Shown: positions 23,097 through 35,949 of the stretch, piece by piece
Numbering within the stretch: the first letter of the stretch is position 1
How the letters are laid out: each line of letters opens with the position of its first letter
Origin: Physcomitrium patens
Taxonomy: Eukaryota; Streptophyta; Bryopsida; Funariales; Funariaceae
DNA length: 64,000 bases
Assembly (NCBI RefSeq): GCF_000002425.4
Contig: NC_037264.1
Coordinates: 14,777,808 to 14,841,807 of the forward strand
Direction of reading: 5' to 3'
Notes under the pieces: model-generated
The model's input: the letters and a program-made list of their open reading frames with translations, nothing else
Told to the model about the DNA's origin: nothing
Databases searched by the model: none
Made by a program: the position numbers and the translations under genes

Positions 23097-25158
23097 AATA
23101 ATCAACACACATCTACAATGATCCATCTTTTTTCTTCACAAATAGAATTGGAGTTCCTACTAGAGATTTGGAATGGCATATGAAGTTCTTGGCAAGATTC
23201 TCTTTAATATATTCTTTGAATTTGGCAAATTTATTTTGTGATAAATTATAGATTGTTCCAAATGGCGGTTGTGCTTCTTCTTGAAGGTTAATTGAATAAT
23301 CATAGGGATGATTTTTTGGAAGAATATTTTCATTTTTTTTCTCAAATACATCTTAAAAATCTTAATATTGGCTTCAAATATCACTTGAAGTCTTTGCACC
23401 ATTAAAAATAGGTGTGGCATAAATGATGTAAGGTGATCTTTTTTTTGTAGCATGCAAGAAAGCTCTTGTACCTACAAATATAGGTTTAATTGTACTAGAT
23501 TTGTGATTTTCTATTTGATTAACTACACTCTTAATTATACTTTTAAAAAAGTCAAGAGTATGAAAAATCCAATCTACTCAAGGATTGTGTTTTTGTAACC
23601 ATGATAAATCTAAAATGATTGAATTAAAAGAAGATCTAATGATATTAAATACCACAAAGCTATTATGATTATTAGTTATTATTTCTATGGAAAAGATTTC
23701 ATGAGTAACATCTCCAAAAGACAACAGGTGACCATCTATGACTTCTACATGAATAGATTTAGTTTTCATTACTAAAAATAAGTTAAGTCTTTTAACTAAT
23801 TCTTCATGTAAGAAACATACTAAGGCTCTTGAAACTAACAAGACAAAGGCTTTGTAATGTATAGGTCCTAAAATAATATTTAATATAAAACAAGGAGAGG
23901 ATTTTGAGGAGAGATTAGAACCTTCATTAGGTATTGTAGGTGGACAAACTCATTTTCTAATATATTATTTTCTTTGATATTTTTATTCTTCATTTTATAA
24001 TTGTATCACTTCTTTGCACAATATTGAGCAGTGTGCTTTGATTCTCCTTAATATAAGCACAATCCTTTTTGATAGCGACGAGTCTTTTTTTACTTAGTAA
24101 GAGGTTTGAAACATACTGCATCAATTTATATATCCTCTACTTCTGAATGTATGTCTTGAAGAGGCGTTGGTATTGCCATTGAATTATAATAATGTTGAAG
24201 TCCACTTATCTGACTCTCAGATCAAAATTTGAAAAGTCAATTGTTATACTTCACATCAAAGTTAATTATTTGATTCAATGTTTGAAGATTAGATAAGTTG
24301 AGCGTCATTTTTTTTACTTCATATTGTAATCTATAGAAAAATTTTCTTATCTATGCGACATCATCCTACTTGATATCAGTTGCAAGTTATCAAAATTGTG
24401 AAGCATATAATATTATGGATCAATTGCCTTGTCATAAAATACGGATCTTGTTGATTACAACATGAGTTGCATCATATTCTCCATACATGGATGAAAACTT
24501 TACTTAAAAAGCCTCCAAATTATCCAATATTAGATCTCGTCGTTCAAAAAAAGATGAAAACCATGATAATGTTGAATCTGAAAGAAGTGTACCAATGAAT
24601 CTAAATTATGATCTTGGAATTGGATAGCTTTACGATTGAAGTTCAATCACAAGTTGTACTTGATTGATAAATCTTCAAAACTTGGATCTTGTACCATCAA
24701 ACTTTTCAAAGAAGGCAACTCTTGGTTCTCTAATACCAGATGGATGTTCCACCATAAAAGAAGGAACATGATTGGATGCAAATGTTGAAGCAACTCTAAT
24801 CATATCTATGTCTTCACTTCCTACCATTCTTGTTGCTCCTTGTAGTGATAAATTGAATTGATGCATCACAAGCATTAACTCCCTCAATTACTCTTGCATT
24901 TGTGCCATTGCACTCTTCATTTCAAGAAGCTCTACCATGATAATACTTAAAAAATAAATGTCTAATATTACTCAAGACGAATAGAAGAGGGGACTTCAGA
25001 ACAAAAAAGATATTAAGAATAATATTAGTTTAGAAGAGGATAATCTACAACTTCTAATACACTTATGTTTTATCAAGAATAAGGGGTAATCCACTCTTAA
25101 TTAAGAAAAAAAAAAAAAAAAAAAAAACTAGAATATTATAAATACACTCTTATTAATC
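23097..25158 (-). pseudogene. RT N-terminus, protease and gag, copy D (right piece)
   Basis: Homology to copy C continues directly from the insertion point. The RT start is near 23100-23560. Protease is at 23841-23578, where the DSG motif is mutated to VSR at its open end. Gag N-terminus is at 24887-24675. The frame is broken repeatedly. An A run at 25106-25127 lies between gag and the LTR. Confidence 0.75.
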
Positions 25159-25706
25159 TATTAACAATATAAACTAAAAAAAGATGTATAAACTTTAAAA
25201 ATATGTTTTAAAAGAAAAGTGCCAAAATAGAAATAAAGTAATATGTATATTAAAAGGAAACTGAATTGGCTATTGCCAAATGACAAAGAAACTAGAGACT
25301 CTTAAATCTAAACTAAAAGCAAGAAAGAAGTTGATAAGAGTAAAGAGGGCTTCACTTTTACTTCTAAATATATTATCTAACTAGGAACTATGTGGCAATG
25401 TTCTATAGGACCTCTAATATGTTTTGACTTTGCAGGACACATATCTTAGCTTATAAGGTAAGTTTTTTACATATGAGCCACATAATTAACTAATTCTTCA
25501 AGCTACCAATATGTGTGATATATGGCCAACTTGTTGACCATGTTTTTAACCTAAAAAGTCAATTATAGATATCTATAAAGTCAAAGCAATGTCTACATAT
25601 CTTCTAAGAAGTTTCTATAGAAGATATTATGGAATTAATCTATTTTTACCTACTATTATCTATATCATATAGGTAATTATTGGTTTACATGTGTATGTCC
25701 ATGACA
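25159..25706 (-). repeat. 5' LTR of copy D
   Basis: About 548 bp match the family LTR and end in TGACA. The TGTCA end has decayed (about 25159). The inverted repeat and the GAAGCTTC motifs are both eroded. Confidence 0.78.
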
Positions 25707-28194
25707 GAGAGTTAATTTGATCTTGGATTTTCATTGATCAATTTTTTATATATTAATTGGTTAAATTTGAAACTTTTTTAGAATATGTATCTTGTTGTTA
25801 GCTTTCTAAAAAGCTATCACATATTCAAATTGAAATTGAAGTGAATTTGTAGTGAATGTTTGATTAGATAGGGATTTATTGCCTTAGCAATTTTGTGTAC
25901 TTCATATTTGAAAAGATATTTCCTAATGTGTGGTTGCTATTTGAAAGTGATTGTTTTGGATTCGAAGCAATTAAAAGATGTGCTTTAGCGTGGTATAAGT
26001 TTCATTACAATTGCATTAATATTTAATTTTTGGCAATTTTTTGAGTGGAGAGAGGTTGCTTTCTTAAGCAAAATATAATTGAGGATAGTGATTTCTATTT
26101 CATCAATCATTTAGCTTATTGATTTTATGTACTATTTTTTAAATTTTATGTTTAATTTTTTTCTTTAATATTCAAAAAAAAGATAAGGTAAAATAATGGA
26201 ATAATATATAAATATAATACAAGATAAAACTAAATTAAAAATCAAATCAAAAATAAAAAATAAAAACATAATATCAAAAAAAATTAAAAATAAAATTAAT
26301 TAAAATTAAAATTTAATTTAAGATTTATTTTTATTTTTATGTTATTTAATCTTATTCTATTTTACTTTCTTATTTTAATTTCTTATTATATTTTTATTTT
26401 TATTATTTTTTTTTTCTTATCTTATTATCTTTATTTTTTTGTTTTATTTTTACTATTATTTTTATTTACTAATATTTTTTTCTTTTTTACAAGCATGTTC
26501 AGTTTTAAGTATAAATGTAAGTCTCATGGCCTTAATCTTAGTCTCCTACCTACATCTAAGGTGCTACAATATATAAAACTTGTGCACCTCTTATTCTATA
26601 AGGACTAGATTAATTGCTGATTCTTCTATTTTCTACTAGTATGTGAGTTCCACCAATTCATCTTAATTGATAGATTCATTAAAAATATAATTTTAGATCA
26701 TTTAAGAATAAAAATACTAAGATTAGAGAATCTTTTGATTATTTTATTATTTATTAGAATCTAAAAATATTTATAAGTTACAAAAGTCTAATTAGAAGAA
26801 AAGTTATAAGAATAGAGTCTTATTAAATATTAGAAGCAATTATCTTAATTAATTTTTTTTATTAATAAATATTAATAAATATTTATTAAATTAATATTTA
26901 TATTGGTTTTTTTATCTATTCTCAAGGACATGAATCTCAAAAAATTAAAATGTCAATATACTCTTGTTACACTTGAAAAGACTAAAAAACCACTCAAAGA
27001 TGATATAGTATTAAAGTAGAATGGCTATTACCAAAAATAAGAAGATTAAAAAAAATTTAAACAAGACTAAGGACTAAAAAGGTATTGACAAGAATAAAGA
27101 AGGCTTCACTCTTGCTTCTATATATATTCTTTAACTAGGAGCTACATGACAATATCTTGGTACGTGACAATACCTTGATGATAATTTCTATAATTTTCCT
27201 ACCTTGAATTTAACTAGGAGCTACATGACAATCATCAAGGTAGGAAAATAAGTTGATATTAGCATCACAAAAAAATTATAGAAATTTTTGGAATTTTTTT
27301 AAAAAATATTTTAAAATTTTTAGAGAAAATTTTAAAACTTTGATAAATTTGAGTTTTATCACCTTAGAAATTGTTATGAAGAAGTGGTGCAAAATTTGAA
27401 AGCAATAAAAGATTCTTAAGTTAATTGGATATTTTTTGTATTTTTAATTTTACTATTTTTTGCATTTTTATATTTTTGAATACAATAATAAAGCCAAAAA
27501 TACAAAAAAAAAAAAAAAAAAAAAAAAAATGGTGTAGATATTATAAGAAACATCACATAGTTGGTCAAAAGGAGACATAAAGGAGACGTTAAAGAGTAAA
27601 GGAGACTTAAAGGAGACGATAAAGAGACGTTGCAACTCAATTCATAGTCCTTGACACCACATGTTTTAATTTTAAGTCGACACCTTACATTTTAATTCAT
27701 TCTGAGCCATGAATTTGAGGTGGAACCAAATGTGAACCATGTGACTGAGGTAAAACTAATTTCGAGCCATATATTTGAGGTATGAACCTCCATGAACGTT
27801 TTCATTGCTTACATACTCGAGCAACTTTTGACGAGAAGGATATCTAGCAAATCAGATGTTGAAGTGTGCCAATGCACAGCATGTGTAGAACAATAAGAAA
27901 TTCAGTTGGAATCTTGCAATCCAGAATGCAGCCACAGAAAAATACAAAAACACGTTTCCTCGTGGGTTCGTACGCTTTGCCAATAGTGTCATTGTACGCA
28001 TTACGGACGAGAGACTTACACCATAAATATCGTCTGATGGTAGGTTGTTACAATCGAACTGCTGTGTTGGAGTTTTCCGAACTTCATTTCATCCACTTGA
28101 TCGATTGATCGATCACTCAGTAGTCACGATCCGTCATTGAGGTGTTACATAGTAACGATTGAGATCATCTATTTGTTAACCAATCCCTGCCATA
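25707..28194. other. AT-rich spacer and 5' flank of the CCD gene
   Basis: No gene is seen up to the CCD start. The stretch holds low-complexity T-rich DNA (26290-26490), an eroded LTR fragment (26915-27240) and a 26-nt A run (27504-27529). Base composition becomes balanced after about 27800, probably the CCD promoter and 5' UTR. Confidence 0.6.
26915..27240 (-). repeat. eroded chromovirus-type LTR fragment
   Basis: It keeps the order CAAGGACA, GGCTATTACCAAAA, TTGACAAGAATAAAGAAGG, CTTCACTCTTGCTTC, a TATATATA box and AACTAGGAGCTACATG. The last motif is duplicated in tandem at about 27130 and 27210. Confidence 0.6.
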
Positions 28195-31100
28195 ATGGAA
28201 AGTGCTGCTCAGGCAACTCTGACCGTTGCGTCGACATCAGTTTCGATGTTTGGACTGGATCGAAGTGAATTATCTTCATCGACAATGCGTCTCATACATT
28301 TTGGGTCGGCTCGTCACCTTGCTCCACCTCGCCGGCGGCAAACTAGTCAGCAGCGGCAGCTAACTCCGATCGTTGCTGTAGTCTCGCCCCGTCTGCCGAA
28401 TTTAGTCGTAAAGGATCCGAAAAATAATGTCCCATGGTTCATGTCAGCGACTGCAGAGACGGTTACTAAGGTTCTGAAGTCGATGGCCATGTCAAGGTTT
28501 AGTGCCGATCTTGCGGGTAGGTTGATGAATGATGCCTCTAAAGTTCTAGTCTACCTGGCCACTTCGTTCTGCGATTATCTTGAGGAGAGAGTCCTGCAGT
28601 TGTTGGGAAATGAAGATTCTTGCGATGGAGATACATGCTATTTTCTACTTGATCATTATGCTCCTGTTCCGGAGATGGCTCCAACGACAAACCTTCCCGT
28701 TTTCGGCAGCATTCCAGTATGTACCACAGCTGTTCACTACATTCTTTCCCAGGTTATCAATAATGAAAGAGTTCTGAACTTTACGAATGAAGGGACTCGG
28801 TTGTAAAAATATATTGTGGAAGTGACATATTGTCGAAATTTGTGCTTTTCATTCTGCTCACTGTTTCCATATTCTGTTTGTGGAAGGCATGCTTGGATGG
28901 AGAGTTTCTGCGCATAGGTCCCAATCCCAGATTCCAGCCACTAAACGGATATCACTGGCATGCACACTTCTCCCGGCCAGCTCGAGCTGGCTTTCCCTCG
29001 ATCTTCACGTACCTCAGTTTGTATACGCGGTGGAAGAAAGATGAATTGTGAAGCTTAATGATACGTTTCAGAATTTTTGTACTTCGACGCTAGATTTCTC
29101 AGGGTTCAGCAAAGGCCCTTCATGATCAGCATTCGCGCAGCAGATCTTTGGAGTATTCAATTCAGTGCATGCGTGAAGTAGGGTGTGGAATCACTAATCC
29201 CTATGCAAGTTAACGTACAAAGTTTTGTGGATGTCTAGGATTGATGGGGATGGAATGATACATGGATTGAGAGTCAAAGATGGGAAGGCCTCCTACGTGG
29301 CGCGTTATGTTCAAACGTCGCGGTTGCAACAGGAGGAGATGTATGGAGGTCCAAAATTCATCAGGGTGAGTCTCCAGTGCTGAGTGAATGATATGATATA
29401 ATGTTCCATTTCAGAAACTTCCACTGGCTGAGTGAAGGTTGGCCAGCAATGGAATTACCTGGTTGTTTATCATATTAGGTAGGGGACTTGCAAGGCATGC
29501 GGGGGCTATCAGTTGGCATAATAGAGGCGCTACGGAAGACCTTTGGCGTCCTTGATGGTTCCAAAGGAGACGGCACAGGTACCATCTTGCTGATCCAGTT
29601 GATACTGAGTCTCGCACTCAGTTGAAGTCATTCAATTGCAATGGCCTGAGAACCGAAGCATGTGTTGTGTGCGTCCTTCACTTGGGTCTCGTCCAGAAAT
29701 GCTAACCCATTCTGTGTATTCGGGATGGTGCAGGCAACACAGCCATGGTTTTCCATAACAACAAGCTTCTTGCGCTTCATGAGCGAGACTTACCGTGTAA
29801 GTCTCACACACACACATACACATACATACTCAACTCCCCAAATAAAAATAAAAAATCATATGACAAGTATAAGAAGAAAAAAAACCACTGATTCTGCTGT
29901 CATTGTTCTTTAAGGAAAAAAACCCATTAACGCATAAGACCTTGGCATGGTCACCATCTGCGTGCAGATATTATAAAAGTGCAGGATGACGGAGACCTTC
30001 AGACTGTAGGTCATGAAGACTACGACCACAAATTGCGACACCCATTCACGGCTCACCCAAAGATTAATCCTGTCACAGGTATGCATCAATTGACTCTTGT
30101 GCACTACCAGACACCCATCTCAGTTGTGTGGAAGTCATGGCTTATTTTAACCCTCCAAATGGGATGTTAGTCTAGGATCACTGAAGTCATCGCTAAACAT
30201 GCAATGCATCCAACAACATGCACGTCTGGTTTATCCTGGTTCGATCTTCGAAAATGGCAGGGGAGATGCATTTCTTCGCCTACGAGGTGGTGACTCCGCA
30301 TTTGATCTACCGCATGGTATCCAAGGATGGCGTTGTTGGGGGAGCCAGTACCAATCACACTGCCAGGTCCTTCCGTGATGCACGACTTCGCCATCACCGA
30401 GAACTACGCCGTATTCTTCGACCTTCCGTTGCACATAAATGTCGCGGTAAGGCTACTTAAATCTCCAAATAGAGGATTAGAGTATCACTTCTCCACCTTG
30501 TAAATGTCCTATCGATACGAGCTTGAAAATTGAACAAGCATGGCTCTAAAAGTCTATTTTTCAACCAATGCAGGGCTTGTTTTGTGGCGATTCCCTTTTC
30601 AAGTTTGATAGGCGTAAAGAGGCACGGTTGGGACTTCTACCACGATACGCAAAAAACGAATCCCAAATCCGGTGGTTCGAAATTCCGCCATGTTACATTA
30701 GCCACACACGTAAGACTATGCAGCCATACTCAATGTTTTATGTAAAGAAAATGCACTGTGGCATCTCAATTTATCCTCTTTTCAATGCTTCTCGTGTTAA
30801 CTAGTTGATGTGTTCTATTGTCTAATATTGCAGTAAATGCATGGGAAGAAGGGGATGAGGTGGTGCTCATTTGCTGTAGGAATGAGAGTTTCGATATCAA
30901 GCCATTGACAAAATCTAAGAGGGAAAATGGAATGACTTTGGGTTCCAGATTGTAAGTTCTCTTTCTCGACTGACTTGAATGCTCTGCAATCTTTTAGTTG
31001 GGGGTAGATAACCTTGAGGGCTGATTGATCTGCATTACATGTTGCGATGTACTCCCAGTCATTACATTTGACACCTCCACCATCAAAAAAATCTTCATAC

Positions 31101-31990
31101 AGATTCGAATTCAGGATGAACTTGAAGGATGGCAAAGTAACGCAAAGAGAGCTCTCGAACCTCTGCACTGAGTTTCCCAGAATCAACGAGGAGTACACTG
31201 GCAGGTGGGATCGTTTTTCAAACCACAAAATATACTACCATTCTAAGACCGAATGCTCTTTTCCCCTGCATGAAATTAGTCTTCGTGAGTGTACCAAATT
31301 AAAACGCAGCTGTTCTGTCGGATGAGCTGTTTCAGGAGAACACGATATGGATACTGTTCGGTATTCGATGACGAGGAGATGATCATAGGCGTCGCGAAGT
31401 ACGACCTCACGATGGAGCCATCACCTGATGCGTCTAGAGAACTGAAAGTAGGAGGCAACATAGTCGGCGTGTTTCATTATGGGCAAGAACGGACAGGACA
31501 CGAGGCAATATTTGTCCCAAGAAATCCTGGCAGCAACGGACTTGAAGATGACGGATACCTCATTGCGTACGTGCACGATAACACCACTGGGTATGAGCTT
31601 TCACAAGCACGTCAATGATTTCAAGCAAGCCTTTAGCTGGAGTAAATGTCAAGGTGTAGGATTGAGGTATCAGTTCCTTCGAGCAAAGAGTGAAGGAACG
31701 AGATAACCAGACGTAGGTGTGCTTCATTTCTTTGCAGAAAATCGGACGTAGTCATCATTGATGCAATTACGATGAAGGCAGAGCCGGTGGCAGTTGTGAA
31801 GCTACCGAGAAGAGTTCCTCTTGGATTCCATGCGTATTTTGTCTCTCAGGTTGGTCTAGTTTATTTTATCTCACCTTCGCAGTCTGATCAGTCTTGCGTG
31901 CAGATCCTGGTTTTGTTTGTCGTTTTGAGTTCCAGCATAACAGTGTGCTTTTGTGCACTCGTGTAGGAGCAACTACTACAGCAAGCGTGA
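28195..31990 (+). CDS. CCD: carotenoid cleavage dioxygenase, CCD1-like, 13 exons, apparent frameshift
   Basis: Predicted exons: 28195-28716, 28887-28957, 29239-29365, 29479-29578, 29734-29796, 29968-30078, 30261-30446, 30574-30709, 30834-30951, 31103-31204, 31336-31590, 31738-31849, 31967-31990. The product would be about 641 residues but for one extra base in exon 7. The family is a non-haem iron, beta-propeller dioxygenase that cleaves carotenoid double bonds. All four iron-binding histidines are visible: FTAHPK (exon 6), [10 protein letters not shown] (exon 7), CYISH (exon 8) and GFHAYF (exon 12). Motifs such as [24 protein letters not shown] and the EQLLQQA tail resemble CCD1, and the many introns differ from the usually intronless angiosperm NCED genes. 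The N-terminal ~70 residues are rich in Ser and Arg and look like a plastid transit peptide, unlike classic cytosolic CCD1. Oddities: a G5 run at 30338-30342 breaks the frame, and the exon 2 donor appears to be GC. Subfamily is uncertain. Confidence 0.9.
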
Positions 31991-32530
31991 ACTACGAACG
32001 GGGTTTCTATCCAGCACCGAGACCGCAACTAGAAGGACTCACGTCACTCAAACAGTTCTCATTATACGTGACTGAACTGACGAGTTCAAGCCTTGTTACG
32101 GCCACAGAAGTTTCTCTTCACATCGTTCAATATCATCTCAAGATCTTTAGCAAACCTCACGCTGGATATTTATGTAACTAAGGGTGACATGCATAGGACT
32201 TATCACCTTTACAGACTTGCAGGATGTTTAAATCGATCAAAGCTAGCGACGCACGACTGGGAACGAAGTGCTCTGTGACATTCATTATACTTCGGACCAC
32301 CATTAGACAATCGAGAAGTATCAAATGCAAACTGTTGGATACCATTCAGATGTTACTTCAGGCCTCACTTCCATTGTTCATTGTGAATAGTTATTTGACT
32401 ACTCCTGTTCAAGGAGGAAAAAATGTTAACCATCTTAGTATTAAGAAAGAATTTTTGATTAGCAACAGAATTTTGAGCAATTTGGTATGATTGAAGAGTT
32501 GAAGCAAAATTGATATCAGAAGGTCAAGTG
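31991..32530. other. 3' flank of the CCD gene
   Basis: Probable 3' UTR and short spacer before the copia element. No coding signal is supported. Confidence 0.55.
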
Positions 32531-32834
32531 TGTTGAAGATCAACAAGTTCTTACTTAGTTACCACCACATGAAGATTTATCATAGTAAGTTGCTAATAGT
32601 CAAAAGGCAGCAAAGGATTAAAAAAAAGTTACTATGGTGGCTAGGTTAAGATGAATCTAGCTCTAGTTGGAAGGATGAAGGTGACTCTTGATGAAATCCA
32701 TGTACTTGGGATGTAAACTCCATCTATAAGTAAAAGATGTTGGAAGTAAGAGATATCTTTCTCCACACTTTTCTTAGAGTGCAATCCTTGCTGATGCTAA
32801 GTGTTAGTAGTTTTTAGACTTCTTTTCTTCAATA
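32531..32834 (+). repeat. left LTR of copia element
   Basis: It aligns with 37506-37835, starting TGTTGAAGATCA and ending near CTAAGTGTTAGTAG...TTCAATAG. The right copy has a 26-bp duplication-like insertion (GGTAGTGGCTAAGG) that this one lacks. Confidence 0.75.
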
Positions 32835-33429
32835 GGTTATGGATCCACTCACATTTGCTTGAGTATTTTTTGAAGTTCTTTGAAGTGGTTTTGTAAATGT
32901 GGAATAGATCAAGTTGTTATTGCTGATGTTAGGATTTAGAAGTACCTAACTTTCAGATTCAGATGTAGATCTAGATCTTGGTTTGCTCTTACTTGTGGTT
33001 AAGAGCATTTTGGTATTGGTGTTTGGTTTTTCACCTTAAGGTAAAGTTATAGAATACTTGCATTGTGCTATTGCTGAGATAGATCCTTGGTGATCTAACT
33101 TTATAGTTTCATATCCTAAAGTTGATGATTGTATTTAAAAGGCCTCTTATAGTATATAGAAGTGATTTGTGAGCATAAGAGTGATATTAGAGTGGCAAAT
33201 CAGATTTGAGACACTTAGATAGGTCATTAGACTTGTGAAAAGTCTTAGAAGTGAAGTTGAAAGTGTTTTTGAGAGTAAGAACACTAATTTGTTCACAAAG
33301 AAGGATTTTGTGATTCTAAGGCAACAAAACCTTCTTGCTGATTTTGAGAGCATTAAGACTTCTTCTTACAATCTTTTTTGATATAACTCTTCCTTAGACA
33401 TAGCTTCAAGTGAAGATGAAGGATTGAGA

Positions 33430-34128
33430 ATTATTTAAAAGTTTAGAAGTGAGAATTTCTACCATTGGAAGGTAAAAATGGAGCTTTTTTTGGCATCTTT
33501 GGATCTTTGGAATATTGTAGATGAAAGTGAAGAGGCTCTAAGCATAGATGTTGATATGAAGGAGAAGAAAGAGTTCAAACATTGTGAAAAGAAGGCTTTT
33601 GGATTGATTACAATCAATGTGGATGAAGCCAACTTCTCCCACATTAACTCTTGCAAAAGACCAATGGAAGCATGGAAGACTCTTTGCAACATCTATGAGA
33701 ATAAGAACTTATCTAATATCATCTATACAAGGAGGAAGTTCTTCACTTGCAAGATGGAAGAAAGTGTAGACCTCATGGTTCATGTCAATAAGATAAAGGC
33801 TCTTGCAAATCAACTAACAATTGTTGACAAGCCTTTAGAAGAAAGTGATATTGTCATGACCTTACTGATGAGCCTTCCCGAATCCTACAACTATCTTATT
33901 ATGGCATTGGAGTCCATTAAACTAAAAGAGCTTACAATGGATTATGTGATAGCAAGACTTGTCCATGAAGTAACCAAGAAGAAAGAAAAAGAGTCCCAAA
34001 GTGAAGATTTAGCTTTCTATTCATATCAAGACAAGGGCAACTATCCAAATCAATGAGGTAATGTCAAATTTTGCTCCATTTGTAGCAAAGTAGGCTATTT
34101 TGCTCAAAATTACTACAAAGGGAGAAAG
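33430..34128 (+). pseudogene. copia-type gag with decayed zinc knuckle
   Basis: The coding trace starts before 33478, where a TAA interrupts it, and shows FRSENFYHWKVKM, then MEAWKTLCNIYENKN and YNYLIMALESIK, typical of the copia Gag (UBN2-type) domain. A stop at 34054 precedes CSICSKVGYFAQNYY, a zinc knuckle whose histidine and last cysteine have become tyrosine. Confidence 0.82.
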
Positions 34129-34488
34129 ATGGAGAAGGAGAATGTAAATACTATGCAAGATGAGTTTAGAGGACAAGATTATGTATTCACGACAACAAAT
34201 GGAACCTCTATGGCTACTATGTCAAGATGGATTGTGGATTCTGGTTGTTCCAAGCATATGACATCTTATAAGTATTCATTTGACACTTATGAGGCTATTC
34301 TAGCATCAAACGTGGTATTCGCGGATATTGGCACATGTGAAGCCATTGAAATTAACTCTATTATAGTGGAGGTGGTTATGAATGAATAAATCAATAGGAT
34401 CAAATTCAAAAACATCCTTCATATGCCTAAGATGAAGCAAAATCTACTTTCGGTGAGTAAACTTGTAATAGAAGGTTTTAAAGTTTAA
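34129..34488 (+). pseudogene. copia-type protease
   Basis: WIVDSGCSKHMTS at about 34230 carries the DSG active site followed by the family's usual H-M-T segment. The frame stops at 34387, after which LHMPKMKQNLLSVSKL, also typical, continues in frame. Confidence 0.8.
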
Positions 34489-34494
34489 TTTTAC

Positions 34495-35430
34495 ATGAAT
34501 GGATGTTTTGAAAGAACATTGAGTGGAGACAAGGTCTTCAAAGGCTTGAAAGAAGGAAATTTATACTACCTCATTTGTAAGAAGGTGAATGGAGTGGATA
34601 TAGCCGTATTTATTGAATTTACATCAAACCAAGATAATTTGAATATATGGCATTGTCGCCTTGGCCATTTAAATATGAAGAGCATCAGAGAGCTCAAATC
34701 TTTAGTAAGTGGCTTAAATCTTAGTAATATAAGCTAAAATGCAAAATAACTTGCATGTAAAGGATGTATACAAGCAAACAATAAAGGACCTTATTTCCAA
34801 GGAATGTAACAACATGTGCTACCAAGTTGCTGGAGATTATCCATTTGGATGTATGTAGACCTATGAAGAATACAAGTATTGGAGGATCAAGGTATTTTCT
34901 CACTTTCAGTGATGATTATTCAAAAAAGATTTAGATCTACATTCTTACAGCCAAGAGTAAATGCTTTTGGAGGTTTAAGGAGTTTAAAGCACTTGTTGAA
35001 AAATAAAGTAAATGCAAGATCAATGTATTACATACGGACAATGGAGGTGAGTACATATCTAAGCAATTTGATGTTTATTTGAAGAATGAAGGAATTGCTA
35101 GACAAACCACAACTCTATATATTCCACAACAAAATGGTATTGCTGAAAGGACAAAGCGAACCATTGTACAAATAACAAGGAGCATGCTTCATGCGCAAAA
35201 CCTTACCTATGACTTTTGGACAAAAACTATAGTGAATGCAGTATATACAAGAAATAGGTGTCCAACAAGTGCTCTTGCATCAATGATATCACAAGAAGTT
35301 TGGAGTGGGATACAACCTTGCATTTCTTATATGAAGACCTTTGGTTGCATTGCATATGTAATAATACCATATTGTATGAGATCCAAACTTAATGCGAAAG
35401 GTACAAAGTATGTATTTCTTGATTATTAGA
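34495..35430 (+). pseudogene. copia-type GAG-pre-integrase and integrase core
   Basis: The zinc-binding HCRLGHLNMKSI segment is followed by integrase. The catalytic D-D-E residues are visible as HLDVCRPM, HTDNGGEY and NGIAERTKR. Stops near 34735, 34749 and 34857 and frame changes around 34930-35080 break the frame. Confidence 0.82.
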
Positions 35431-35949
35431 AAAGGTACTAAGGCATATAGGCTAATGTGCTTGAAAACCAAAAAGATCATCAAAAGTCATGATGTTGAGT
35501 TTTTGGAGTATAAGAGTACTTGTGAGCACTTAGAGATGTGTCCAAGTCGGAGTAATGATGTGTTTGTTGACACATTTTTGAATTCAGTAAAAAAATAAGA
35601 AAATAAAGACAATGAAGTTGATGAAGATGAAAAGTCAAAGAGGGTTGAAAAGATGAAGGCTCCTATAATTACTAGGACCAGCAATGAAAGAAATGAAGAT
35701 ATTGAAGATTGAGATGATGATAATGATGAAAAGAACCAACCATTGAATAAGAAATGACAAGGTTTAAGAGAGAAGAAGGTTGAAAAAGAATATAGAGTGC
35801 AACAAGGTGAATGTTCTTCTACAAGTGAAAGGAGATATCCTTTGAGAGAAAGAAGACAACGTGGCGAATAGTGGAAGGATCACATCTTCCCTCAAGTAAA
35901 TGAAGAACATGCAAATTTTTCTCTTCTTATTGATCCATTGTCTTTGTAT

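Larger units (their letters stand above)
14155..25706 (-). mobile_element. Ty3/gypsy chromovirus copy D, split by copy C
   Basis: This old element consists of two pieces, 14155-16712 and 23097-25706, with copy C inserted between them inside the RT region. Its 3' LTR is truncated on the left (starts at 14155). Its 5' LTR ends with TGACA at 25706. Relative to copy B it has lost about 0.9 kb around 14925, which removes the chromodomain and part of integrase. It is far more decayed than copies B and C, which fits being the host of the nested insertion. Confidence 0.85.

Noticed and set aside
26339-26608. An 89-codon Phe/Leu/Tyr-rich ORF resembling a membrane protein
   Set aside because: It is a translation of T-rich low-complexity DNA.
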